A DNA stretch of 11,342 nucleotides from NCBI GenBank assembly GCA_002409975.1, contig DHOO01000004.1, positions 9,932-21,273 of the forward strand, written 5' to 3'. This DNA is from Firmicutes bacterium UBA5388. Its GTDB lineage: Bacteria > Bacillota > UBA4882 > UBA10575. Within the stretch, counting starts at the first letter, position 1. Each line of letters opens with the position of its first letter. The position numbers and the translations under genes are program-made. Positions 1-6,767 of the stretch are shown here, piece after piece. The notes under the pieces were generated by a model. It made no database searches. It was not told where the DNA came from and worked only from the letters and a program-made list of their open reading frames with translations.

Positions 1-22
1 TCGAATCCCGTTTCCCGCTCCA
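1..22 (+). tRNA. tRNA-Gly, 3' end only (truncated by window edge)
   Basis: Only the last 22 bases of the gene are present. They read as the rest of the T loop (TCGAAT, expected to follow a T just outside the window), the 3' side of the T stem (CCCGT), the 3' acceptor strand TTCCCGC, discriminator T and an encoded CCA. The acceptor strand implies a 5' partner GCGGGAA, and U73 with this acceptor is typical of bacterial tRNA-Gly. tRNA-Cys also has U73 but normally a GGC-type acceptor start. The anticodon lies outside the window, so the isoacceptor cannot be stated. An intrinsic terminator follows 11 bases later. Confidence 0.85.
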
Positions 23-33
23 TTAAAGGATGG

Positions 34-62
34 AAATGACTTTCTAGGAGAGTCATTTTTTT
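34..62 (+). terminator. Intrinsic terminator of the tRNA-Gly transcript
   Basis: AAATGACT at 34-41 pairs perfectly with AGTCATTT at 51-58. The stem can extend inward by a G-U, a U-A and a C-G pair to a TAG triloop (about 11 bp), and the T run continues to 62. It sits just after the tRNA 3' end. The T tract runs into the stop codon (61-63) of the convergent HD-GYP gene. Read from the minus strand the hairpin lacks a good U tract, so it serves mainly the plus strand. Confidence 0.85.
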
Positions 63-1419
63 ATGGAGAATTAAGGGTGATTGTAGGAGAACTGGGGGCC
101 TTGTCCTTAGACATAGAACTTAGGGAATAGAGTTGGGGATATTTGTTTAGGAGTTTGATTAAGGTATTTACTACTTCTAAATCAAATTGGGCGCCAGCCT
201 GTAGCAACAGTTCTTTTTTACAATTTTCGAACGACATTGCTTGACGGTATGGTCGATCCGTGCTCATGGCATCGAAAGCATCACAGACAGATAGAATACG
301 GACACCTAACCCTAGTTGAGTTGATTTTAATCCGTCCGGATAACCTTGACCATCACAACGTTCGTGGTGAGAACGGATGTAGGGGGCGATTTCCTGAAGA
401 AAAGCAACTGATGAGATAATCTCCTCCCCAATCAGAGGGTGTTTCTTAATCTCTGCTAACTCTTCGGTGGTTAGGTCATAAGGTTTGTTTAAAATGTACT
501 CAGGGATACCAATTTTTCCAATATCATGAAGTAAACCACCATACTTTAACTCTTCTAGTTCTTCTTGAGTTAACCCCATCCGTTCGCCTAGAGCGAGAGC
601 TAAGCGGGTAACGCGTTCAGAATGACCTTTAGTATATCTATCTTTTGCTTCAATTGAAGAGGCTAAAGCTTTAATAGTGGCAAAGTAATTCTCTTCTAGC
701 TCTGTATACATTTGTACTCTTTCGATGGAAATTCCGATCGGTCCGGCCATGGTTTGCAGAGTGTCAAGCTCCTCTGCAGAAGGCTCTTTTACTTCCCCCA
801 GCAGTACAGCGCCAGAAATTTGGTCACCTCTGAAGAGAGGCGCCGCATATAAGCTGCGGATAGTTTCTTTGGACCAAAAAAGCTGCTCTTTTAGTTCTTC
901 CAGTTGTGCTTCTGTTAGGAACAGAGAGTGGGCAGCTTCAAAGAGTGACAGATAGAACCAATTTTTACGCTCAGGTAGTGATAACCATTTCCAGACGATT
1001 TCTTCATTGTTTAAGCTATATAAATCCAAACCATTGTTTTTAGGGTTTTTAAAAAGAAGCCAGGTTTTTTGCGAGTTAAATAAATTATGCAGGAAGTTAA
1101 GGATACGGGAAATTAGTAGTTCTAATGAGACATTGGCGCCTAAAATTTGGGTTAATTTATTAATAGCGACTAAGCTTTCGGATTTTTTATTTAATTCCTG
1201 AGTAACAATTTCTATCATAACTTCCTGGCGACCTTTGTTACGCAGTTGCTGTCGCTCAGTCTGTTGTCGCATGCTAAGCCCAACCCCCACCCCAATAAAA
1301 GCAGAGACGATTATTAGCGGGATATAGAAATTAAAGCTTAACAGTCCTAGATTGGTCGCTAATAAATAGGCAAGCAAAAGTAGAGTCAATGCATAAACAA
1401 AGAAGCGGTGAGATGACAT
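61..1419 (-). CDS. Membrane-anchored GAF/HD-GYP domain protein, probable cyclic-di-GMP phosphodiesterase
   Basis: The 452-residue protein begins with two hydrophobic segments (about residues 7-26 and 31-50), so it is an inner-membrane protein with a cytoplasmic C-terminal part. A charged linker that may form a coiled coil (51-85) leads to a divergent GAF-like sensor region (about 85-235) and an HD-GYP domain (about 240-415). Visible HD-GYP features are GHS at H266, the HD pair H298-D299 with K302, H327, the H351-H352 pair, the GYP signature at 359-361 within DGQGYPDG, and D380 in CDAFDAM. Family members hydrolyse cyclic-di-GMP to pGpG or GMP using a bi- or trinuclear metal centre. The activity here is inferred, and what the GAF region binds is unknown. 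The last 30 residues are a Ser/Pro-rich tail. The start is supported by GGTGG seven bases upstream of the ATG. The gene is divergent from secDF and has no GGDEF partner in the window. Confidence 0.9.
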   Translation of the reverse strand: MSSHRFFVYALTLLLLAYLLATNLGLLSFNFYIPLIIVSAFIGVGVGLSMRQQTERQQLRNKGRQEVMIEIVTQELNKKSESLVAINKLTQILGANVSLELLISRILNFLHNLFNSQKTWLLFKNPKNNGLDLYSLNNEEIVWKWLSLPERKNWFYLSLFEAAHSLFLTEAQLEELKEQLFWSKETIRSLYAAPLFRGDQISGAVLLGEVKEPSAEELDTLQTMAGPIGISIERVQMYTELEENYFATIKALASSIEAKDRYTKGHSERVTRLALALGERMGLTQEELEELKYGGLLHDIGKIGIPEYILNKPYDLTTEELAEIKKHPLIGEEIISSVAFLQEIAPYIRSHHERCDGQGYPDGLKSTQLGLGVRILSVCDAFDAMSTDRPYRQAMSFENCKKELLLQAGAQFDLEVVNTLIKLLNKYPQLYSLSSMSKDKAPSSPTITLNSP

Positions 1420-1649
1420 TTTTGCACCACCGTATCACTAGTTCTAATGCGAAGAAGTAAGAACTTAGCTTAAAATTATTTTAATTTATTTGATCTAACT
1501 AATTAATGTTATTATTATTATTCCATATTTTTTATGATAATCCTTGTATAATACTAATTATTTTAAAAAAAATTCTCCAATTTCAGTAGTTAAGAAAGGA
1601 TTTAATCCATTTAATAACTCAATCTCCTAATGGTTCTTGTTCCTATAAA
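1420..1649. other. AT-rich divergent intergenic region
   Basis: This stretch separates the minus-strand HD-GYP gene from the plus-strand secDF group. It is strongly AT-rich, with an ATT triplet run near 1510-1522. A TATAAT lies at 1547-1552, but no matching -35 element is found at 16-18 bp. I see no open reading frame with a ribosome binding site, no convincing terminator and no RNA gene. It presumably holds the HD-GYP promoter, but no minus-strand promoter can be named with confidence. Confidence 0.6.
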
Positions 1650-1679
1650 TTGACAAGTACTAAGTAAAAAGATTATAAT
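1650..1679 (+). promoter_or_regulatory. Consensus sigma-A-type promoter for the micro-ORF/secDF transcript
   Basis: TTGACA (1650-1655) and TATAAT (1674-1679) are both exact consensus hexamers, separated by 18 bp. The predicted transcription start is near 1686, which leaves about 29 untranslated bases before the GTG of the micro-ORF. An exact match in both boxes suggests strong vegetative expression. It is the only convincing promoter upstream of secD. Confidence 0.82.
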
Positions 1680-1714
1680 AAAAAAAGGTTGTCTAAATGG
1701 AAGGAGGAGCTTCG

Positions 1715-1849
1715 GTGGGAGAATCATTAATTATAACTACGTTTATTTTACTTTTCTTTGCTCTTTTCGCTGTTATAAGTCATAAAGCTGAAAAAGAGGT
1801 TGATCGTTTTAGTGAAGAAAGGTTGAAATCAGTTAAGAAATCCCGTTAA
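1715..1849 (+). CDS. Unrecognised 44-residue single-span membrane micro-protein upstream of secD
   Basis: The GTG at 1715 follows AAGGAGGAG (1701-1709) with a five-base gap and lies about 29 bases after a consensus promoter, so translation is likely. An in-frame ATG at 1697 would add six residues, but it lacks a good ribosome site and would sit only about 11 bases from the predicted RNA start. The product has a short N terminus, one hydrophobic span (about residues 5-21, rich in Leu, Ile and Phe), and a charged Lys/Glu/Arg tail (23-44) ending in KKSR. The tail is probably cytoplasmic. I do not recognise a family. YajC, also small with one span, often precedes secD, but its conserved RPQ-type motif after the span is missing here. 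A leader-peptide role in secDF control is possible but unproven. The gap to secD is 134 bases. Confidence 0.65.
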   Translation: MGESLIITTFILLFFALFAVISHKAEKEVDRFSEERLKSVKKSR

Positions 1850-1983
1850 ATCAGTTAATACTAAAAACTGTGATGCTATGTTCGCTAGTGGTGGGGCATA
1901 GATTTAACAGGTTTGTAAAGTGATAGCTGTAATGTTGAGACAAAAACAGAACGGATGCAGAAGAAAATAAAGGGGGAGTTCCA
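1850..1983 (+). other. secD leader region with an 11-base direct repeat
   Basis: The 134 bases between the micro-ORF stop and the secD start contain no promoter, no terminator and no further reading frame that I can support. AAATCAGTTAA occurs at 1826-1836 (inside the micro-ORF) and again at 1848-1858 (overlapping its stop), a period of 22. The region ends with the secD ribosome site AGGGGGAG (1971-1978), five bases before the GTG start. Apart from a short tccc at 1841-1844, no C-rich segment able to mask this site is visible. Confidence 0.5.
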
Positions 1984-3528
1984 GTGAGGCGGGATTTACA
2001 ATGGAAGACTTGGCTAATCCTGGTCCTAGTCTTTATAGTAGTGATTTACGCAGTTGTTCCGATTTTTAGCCCAGCTTTGAAACAGAAATTTTTTAAAGGA
2101 CAAGACCCATTACGTCGGGGATTAGACCTTAAAGGGGGGTTAGAAGTAATCCTTGCTCCTGATTACCGGGTAGAAAGACGAGTTTTGTCTGAGGTTCAGA
2201 CCCATTTGTTAAGAGCCGTGACGGAGCTGGGAATTAGCGAACCTACAGTTAATTTAATGGGTCAGGCTAATGACAATAATAGATACGAAGGATTAGTTTT
2301 TAAATTTGCCACTCAGGATGAAGTGGAGCGGGTTTTACGGGCGAGGGTAATTAAGGATAAATTGACTTGGAAATCGGGAATTGAAGAGAAAAAGCTGAAG
2401 CTTAATACTGAAGCATCTCCATCCGAACCCACGATGCTTAGAGTACAAATTGCAGAGGACCCAACAAATTTCCCGGCAGACGCTTTATACCAGGCTAAAG
2501 TGATTATTGCTAACCGTATCAACTCTACTGGTTTGTCAGAAACAGTTGTACGGTTGGATAAAAATAAAGAGCGGATTGAAGTTCAACTTCCCGGTGTTAA
2601 ATCTCAGGAAGAGGCTGAAAGATTAATTAAATCAACCGGTCGGTTAAACTTCCGTCTTAATGGTAAGATAGTCATGTTTGGCACCGACCTGGAAGATGCA
2701 CAGGCTGGATTTAGCACCAATGAAGGAACCTCAGTCATTCATCTACGCTTTGGGAAGGCTGGAGCGAAGCTTTTTGAGAAGATTACCACCGACCATGTGG
2801 GGGAAGTTCTTGCGATTTATCTTGATGAAGAAGAATTAATGGCGCCGGTGATCTCCGAACCAATTCCCAGTGGCAATGCCCAGATCACCTTAGGTTCAGG
2901 CGCTGCTTTACAAGAAGCCAAAGACTATGCCATCTTAATGAAATCGGGCGCGCTTCCTATTTCTCTCCGTTCCGTGCTGGTGACCCAGGTGGCGCCGACG
3001 CTCGGCACAGAGACAGTAAGATTAAGCTTAGTGGCAGGGACGGCAGGAATTATTCTAATTTTAGTATTTATGATTTCTTTTTATGGTTTAATGGGACTAG
3101 TGGCTGATCTGGCGTTATTAATCTATACACTCCTAGTCGTCGGTTCATTGGTTGTCTTTCGTGGTGTGCTTACTTTGCCTGGGGTTGCAGGTTTAATTTT
3201 AGGTATAGGGATGGCAGTAGATGCCAATATCATCATCTATGAGCGGATTAAGGATGAAATGCGTGCCGGTAAAGGGATTCGTTCAGCGTTAACCGCCGGT
3301 TTCGATCGGGCGTATATTACGATCTTGGATTCAAATGTGACCACACTGATTATTGCCGGCGTTTTATCCTATTTTGGCACAGGCGCGGTTAAGGGGTTTG
3401 CCGTTACTCTGACCATCAGTATTTTGGTGAGTATGTTTTCCGCGCTCGTTGTCTCGAGGACCTTACTAGAGATTTGGATTAATAAGTCGCCGGATCGATT
3501 TCTGACTAAATATGGGGTTAGGGGGTGA
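1984..3528 (+). CDS. secD: Protein translocase subunit SecD
   Basis: SecD, with SecF, uses the proton gradient to complete export of proteins through SecYEG from the outer face of the cytoplasmic membrane. The 514-residue product has one N-terminal span (about 9-29), the LDLKGG motif (47-52) that opens the first extracytoplasmic domain, and a large external region to about residue 340. Five more spans follow. The signature VDANIIIYERIKDE contains D413, equivalent to the E. coli SecD aspartate D519 required for proton transport. The fit to the RND-like SecD family is unambiguous. GTG at 1984 is chosen as start because AGGGGGAG sits five bases upstream. The stop overlaps the proposed secF start by four bases, so the two are translationally coupled. 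SecD and SecF are encoded separately here, unlike the fused SecDF of Bacillus. Confidence 0.97.
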   Translation: MRRDLQWKTWLILVLVFIVVIYAVVPIFSPALKQKFFKGQDPLRRGLDLKGGLEVILAPDYRVERRVLSEVQTHLLRAVTELGISEPTVNLMGQANDNNRYEGLVFKFATQDEVERVLRARVIKDKLTWKSGIEEKKLKLNTEASPSEPTMLRVQIAEDPTNFPADALYQAKVIIANRINSTGLSETVVRLDKNKERIEVQLPGVKSQEEAERLIKSTGRLNFRLNGKIVMFGTDLEDAQAGFSTNEGTSVIHLRFGKAGAKLFEKITTDHVGEVLAIYLDEEELMAPVISEPIPSGNAQITLGSGAALQEAKDYAILMKSGALPISLRSVLVTQVAPTLGTETVRLSLVAGTAGIILILVFMISFYGLMGLVADLALLIYTLLVVGSLVVFRGVLTLPGVAGLILGIGMAVDANIIIYERIKDEMRAGKGIRSALTAGFDRAYITILDSNVTTLIIAGVLSYFGTGAVKGFAVTLTISILVSMFSALVVSRTLLEIWINKSPDRFLTKYGVRG

Positions 3529-4475
3529 CGAGGATGAATGTGATGAAATATAAGAAGCTTTTCTTATTAATTTCTGTGTTGGCAATGGTATTTAGTATTG
3601 TTATCTGGTCAGTAAAGGGTTTGAATTATGGGATTGATTTTACAGGCGGCACTGATATTCGTTTCCCTCTAGCGGAAAAGGTCACCTCTACACAGGTGAT
3701 GGCGGCTTTAGATACAGAGGAATTACGTAATCTGGATCTCGAGGTAGGCCCCCCGCAACCTTATAACTATGTGGATCCACAAACCGGTGGTCAAAAATAT
3801 GGGGTTCTAATTCACACTAGATTTCTTAACCAACAGGAAGAAAAGCTAGTGATCACTGCTTTAGAAAAAGCCTTTGGTGAGATCGATGAAGAGTCTGGTC
3901 TGCAAGTAAACCAAGTAGAACCTGTTATTGGTAAAGAATTACTCTTTAATGCCTTTTATGCAGTAGTAATTTCTTGGGTTTTAATCCTAATCTATATCGC
4001 TTTCCGCTTTGAATTTAAATCCGGGGTTGCCGGTTTGTTAGCCTTAATCCATGATGTTTTATGGATTATCGGGGTTTTTGCCCTGTTAGGAAAAGAGGTT
4101 AACTTGAATTTAGTGGCGGCTGTTCTAACGATTATTGGTTATTCCATTAATGATACGATTGTTATTTTTGACCGGATCAGAGAGAATTTAAGATTCAAGA
4201 AAAGAACCGACTCCTATGAACAGATTGCCAATATGGCAATTTTACAAAGTATGAGGCGGTCGCTAAATACTTCCATCACTACAGTGCTGGCGATTTTAGT
4301 CCTATATTTGATCGGTAGCCCGACGATTAAAGATTTTATGTTCGCGCTTTTAATCGGATTAACGGTAGGGACTTATTCTTCGCTCTTTATGGCGACTCCG
4401 CTTTGGGCTCTCTGGAAAACAGCGGAAGAGAAAAAGCCGCGCTCAGCAAAAGTGGCAACGGCAACAGGTAAATAG
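3525..4475 (+). CDS. secF: Protein translocase subunit SecF
   Basis: This is the partner of SecD in the proton-driven accessory complex of the Sec translocon. The 316-residue product shows an N-terminal span (about 11-30), the GIDFTGGTDI motif (36-45), an extracytoplasmic domain to about residue 135, and five further spans. The conserved GYSINDTIVIFDRIREN segment (205-221) carries the family's functional Asp and Arg residues (D210, D216, R217). Start choice is uncertain. GTG at 3525 overlaps the secD stop as GTGA. The in-frame ATG at 3534 is better placed behind GGGGGTGA (3521-3528), and an ATG at 3543 is also possible. The differences are three to six residues ahead of the first span and do not alter the call. 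A strong hairpin lies 18 bases after the stop. Confidence 0.97.
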   Translation: MTRMNVMKYKKLFLLISVLAMVFSIVIWSVKGLNYGIDFTGGTDIRFPLAEKVTSTQVMAALDTEELRNLDLEVGPPQPYNYVDPQTGGQKYGVLIHTRFLNQQEEKLVITALEKAFGEIDEESGLQVNQVEPVIGKELLFNAFYAVVISWVLILIYIAFRFEFKSGVAGLLALIHDVLWIIGVFALLGKEVNLNLVAAVLTIIGYSINDTIVIFDRIRENLRFKKRTDSYEQIANMAILQSMRRSLNTSITTVLAILVLYLIGSPTIKDFMFALLIGLTVGTYSSLFMATPLWALWKTAEEKKPRSAKVATATGK

Positions 4476-4493
4476 TATTTAATTTAGTGCTTG

Positions 4494-4530
4494 ACAGAAA
4501 CCCTTCCTAGTATGACGGAAGGGTTTCTGT
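4494..4530 (+). terminator. Perfect 14-bp hairpin after secF (terminator-like, no T tract)
   Basis: ACAGAAACCCTTCC (4494-4507) pairs without mismatch with GGAAGGGTTTCTGT (4517-4530) across a nine-base loop. It lies 18 bases after the secF stop, where a terminator is expected, but what follows is GTAGATTAAG rather than a run of T. It could be a weak or factor-assisted terminator, an mRNA 3'-end stabiliser or processing site. The symmetric stem would also form on the opposite strand. Confidence 0.6.
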
Positions 4531-4718
4531 GTAGATTAAGATATTTTACTAAGGATTAAAAAGTAGACATGGAGGAAACTGTTATTAAATGAAGAAGATT
4601 TATGTTAGTCGTTCACGCTGGTTACTACTCACACACATGAAATGATGTAAATCAAAGCCGGGTGAATTGGCTGCGGCATTTTCTGATCGTTACTTATGTA
4701 ATAAACGGGGGTGGCTAA
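4531..4718 (+). other. Gap between the secF hairpin and lapA, no gene found
   Basis: The 188 bases show no convincing promoter and no supported reading frame. An 18-codon ORF at 4589-4645 has GGAGG 13 bases upstream, which is too distant to count. A GC-richer patch at 4656-4677 can form only short competing stems. The segment ends with the lapA ribosome site GGGGGTGG, four bases before its ATG. If the hairpin upstream does terminate, the promoter of the lapA-recJ-rel-dtd group must lie here. Confidence 0.45.
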
Positions 4719-5075
4719 ATGCAAGCCTTATTTCTGGTAGCGCTTATTTTTGCGGTGTTGGTGGCTGTTTTTGCCTTACAAAACGCCTATCCGGTGACGA
4801 TTTATTTTTTAAGATGGCAATTTGAGGCCTCTTTAGGATTGGTTATTCTTTTTTCCCTATTAATAGGGGCTGTTTCTCTAGGGGGATTTGGCCTTTTGCA
4901 TCAAGCAAAAACGAAATTCCGAAAGCCTCGAGGGAAAGGGGAAAAACGACAAGCGGAACAAGCTGACATAGTAGACTCAGACGAGAACGAGGTTGGTGAA
5001 GAAAAACCTCTTTTAAATCCAGAAGTTGCTGACCGTGGAGGTGAGAAAGATTTTCTCAAAAAGCTGGAGGATTAA
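4719..5075 (+). CDS. lapA: LapA-family (DUF1049) small membrane protein
   Basis: The 118-residue protein has two hydrophobic spans (about 2-20 and 38-60). Between them lies QNAYPVTIYFLRW (21-33), the recognisable LapA/DUF1049 signature of QN, a valine, then a hydrophobic FLxW stretch. The remaining 58 residues form a strongly charged Lys/Arg then Glu/Asp-rich cytoplasmic tail with no recognisable fold. In Proteobacteria, LapA-type proteins work with LapB in envelope lipopolysaccharide control. That role is unlikely to transfer to a lineage with no LapB or LPS gene in view, so the function here is unknown. A lapA-like gene just before recJ is a common arrangement in Clostridia. GGGGGTGG four bases before the ATG supports the start. 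The 3' end overlaps the recJ start region and contains the recJ ribosome site. Confidence 0.85.
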   Translation: MQALFLVALIFAVLVAVFALQNAYPVTIYFLRWQFEASLGLVILFSLLIGAVSLGGFGLLHQAKTKFRKPRGKGEKRQAEQADIVDSDENEVGEEKPLLNPEVADRGGEKDFLKKLED

Positions 5076-6750
5076 TACGGACTCTTCCCAATGCTCTCCT
5101 GAGATTATGGAGGAGTTTGGCCTTTCTCCTTTAATTGCTAAACTATTGACTAATAGAAAAGTAACAACCTCCGAGGAAGTTAAATTTTTTTTTAAGGGGG
5201 GAAAGAAGGATCTTCCATGTCCCTTCCTGCTTAAAGGGATGGACCAAGCAGTCGATCTTTTCGAGGCAAGCCTTAAAAATAAAGAGAAAATATTAATTTA
5301 CGGAGACTATGATGTTGATGGGTTAACCTCTGTGGCGCTTATCCTACGGACGCTTCGTCGGTATAATACAGGAAATATTATTTACTATCTCCCCAAAAGG
5401 TTAGCAGAAGGTTATGGCTTACATTTACAAGCTTTAACCAAAGCTGTGAATTATGGGTGCACCCTCGTGGTGACAGTGGATTGTGGAATAACCGCCTGCT
5501 CAGAAGCAGATTACCTCGCGGAAAAAGGCGTCAAGCTTTTACTGACGGATCATCATGAACCTGGGGAGCAGCTACCGACAGCTGCCTCTCTGGTGAACCC
5601 GAAACTTTCGCCGGATTATCCTTATCCTCAGCTCGCTGGAGTGGGCGTTGCTTTTAAACTCTTGCAGGGTTTAGCTACAAGGATGCCGGAGTTGGAAGTT
5701 GATTTATGGGAGAATATAGATTTGGTTGCTCTGGGGACGATTGCTGATGTAGTTCCCCTTTTGGGCGAAAATAGAGTTTTAGTAAAAGAAGGTTTAAAGG
5801 CGCTGAAAAACACTGGCAACCCCGGGCTCCGCGCCTTAATGAGTCAAACCGGTTTGCTGGGAAAAAAGATTGAATCATGGCAGGTAGCTTATAATCTTGC
5901 TCCCAGATTGAATGCCTGCGGTCGGTTGGGTGATCCAGCGGTTGGTCTTCGCCTTTTGCTCGAAACTAATCCTGACCGGGCCAGAAAAGTCGCTGAACTA
6001 CTTGAAAAAATGAATAGAAGAAGGCAGAATGTTGAAGAACAGGTCTTAAAAGAAGCAGAAGGGATGCTGGCAACTACTGATGATGTTGGTAAGGCAATTG
6101 TGCTTGCGGGTGATTGGCATCCAGGGGTAATTGGGATTGTGGCATCCAGGTTAGCGGAGAAATTTTACCGTCCTACCGTTCTTTTAAGTATCAGGGAGGA
6201 GATGGCAAAAGGCTCAGCCCGTAGCATACCAGGATTTCACCTCTTTCGAGCCTTAGAAAAGTGCGCGTCTTATCTTAATACATATGGTGGTCATGAATTT
6301 GCGGCTGGTGTAGAGGTTGAAAAGGCGCGCCTAGTAGATTTTAAAAAAGCCTTTTTAGCGGTGGCGGATTTATGGCTTACTAACGAAATGTTGACTCCCT
6401 GTCTTGAAGTCGAGGAGGTTATTGAGGTCGCGGAAGTGACTAAAGACTTATTAAACAATCTTTTACAACTAGCGCCCTTTGGGGCGGGCAACCCCGAACC
6501 CATTTTGGCTAGTAGAAAAGTAAACATTTTCTCCTACAATGGGGTTGGTAAAAATGCCAAGCATTTAAAACTCAAAGTCGGTAATGAGTTTGCTAGGTAC
6601 GAGGCGATCGGTTTCAATTATGGCTCTTTAGCTGCGCAATTGGAAGGGATTGAATGGGTTGATCTGGCCTTTAATGTTACCGAAAATGATTGGAACAATC
6701 AGATTCAATTGGTATTAAAAGATCTACAACCAGTTGCGGAAGTAGGGTGA
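5026..6750 (+). CDS. recJ: Single-stranded-DNA-specific 5'-3' exonuclease RecJ
   Basis: RecJ degrades single-stranded DNA 5' to 3' in recombination, mismatch repair and stalled-fork processing in the cytoplasm. The DHH domain shows GDYDVDG (93-99), VDCG (151-154), TDHH (174-177) and ADVVPL (240-245). The DHHA1 half has APRLNACGR (292-300), HPGVIG (365-370), GSARS (396-400) and GGHEFAAG (421-428). A C-terminal OB-like part begins around APFGAGNPEP. All catalytic motifs look intact. Numbers count from the TTG at 5026, the outer limit using a standard start codon, giving 574 residues. The ribosome site at 5037-5044 instead points to an ATT start at 5050 (566 residues), which puts the conserved early Trp (KSWRI) at residue 6 as is usual. 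The start overlaps lapA by 26-50 bases, and the stop abuts or overlaps rel. Confidence 0.95.
   Translation: MLTVEVRKIFSKSWRINTDSSQCSPEIMEEFGLSPLIAKLLTNRKVTTSEEVKFFFKGGKKDLPCPFLLKGMDQAVDLFEASLKNKEKILIYGDYDVDGLTSVALILRTLRRYNTGNIIYYLPKRLAEGYGLHLQALTKAVNYGCTLVVTVDCGITACSEADYLAEKGVKLLLTDHHEPGEQLPTAASLVNPKLSPDYPYPQLAGVGVAFKLLQGLATRMPELEVDLWENIDLVALGTIADVVPLLGENRVLVKEGLKALKNTGNPGLRALMSQTGLLGKKIESWQVAYNLAPRLNACGRLGDPAVGLRLLLETNPDRARKVAELLEKMNRRRQNVEEQVLKEAEGMLATTDDVGKAIVLAGDWHPGVIGIVASRLAEKFYRPTVLLSIREEMAKGSARSIPGFHLFRALEKCASYLNTYGGHEFAAGVEVEKARLVDFKKAFLAVADLWLTNEMLTPCLEVEEVIEVAEVTKDLLNNLLQLAPFGAGNPEPILASRKVNIFSYNGVGKNAKHLKLKVGNEFARYEAIGFNYGSLAAQLEGIEWVDLAFNVTENDWNNQIQLVLKDLQPVAEVG
5037..5044 (+). 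promoter_or_regulatory. Perfect Shine-Dalgarno site for recJ, inside lapA
   Basis: GGAGGTGA is an eight-base match to the anti-Shine-Dalgarno complement. The first codon in the recJ frame at a normal distance is ATT at 5050 (five bases after the motif, eight after GGAGG). The GTG at 5041 overlaps the motif itself and cannot use it. Nothing similar precedes the GTG at 5035 or the TTG at 5026. The site therefore bears on the true recJ start. Confidence 0.6.
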
Positions 6751-6767
6751 AAGGTGAAGCAAAAATA

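Noticed and set aside
1547..1552. TATAAT in the AT-rich region as a second secDF promoter
   Set aside because: No -35-like hexamer at 16-18 bp upstream. In sequence this AT-rich the box is expected by chance.
1970..1983. Sequestration of the secD ribosome site by an upstream anti-SD segment, as in arrest-peptide systems
   Set aside because: No C-rich complement to AGGGGGAG is present in the 134-base leader beyond a four-base tccc.
4589..4645. 18-codon ORF between secF and lapA
   Set aside because: The nearest GGAGG is 13 bases upstream, the product shows no recognisable feature, and there is no overlap with lapA.
4648..4680. GC-richer patch before lapA (AAAGCCGGG...) as part of a c-di-GMP (GEMM) riboswitch
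   Set aside because: The defining GEMM core and paired stems are missing. Only short competing hairpins can form.
5628..5878. Antisense frames opposite recJ
   Set aside because: Two overlapping short frames opposite conserved RecJ motifs, with no initiation signals.
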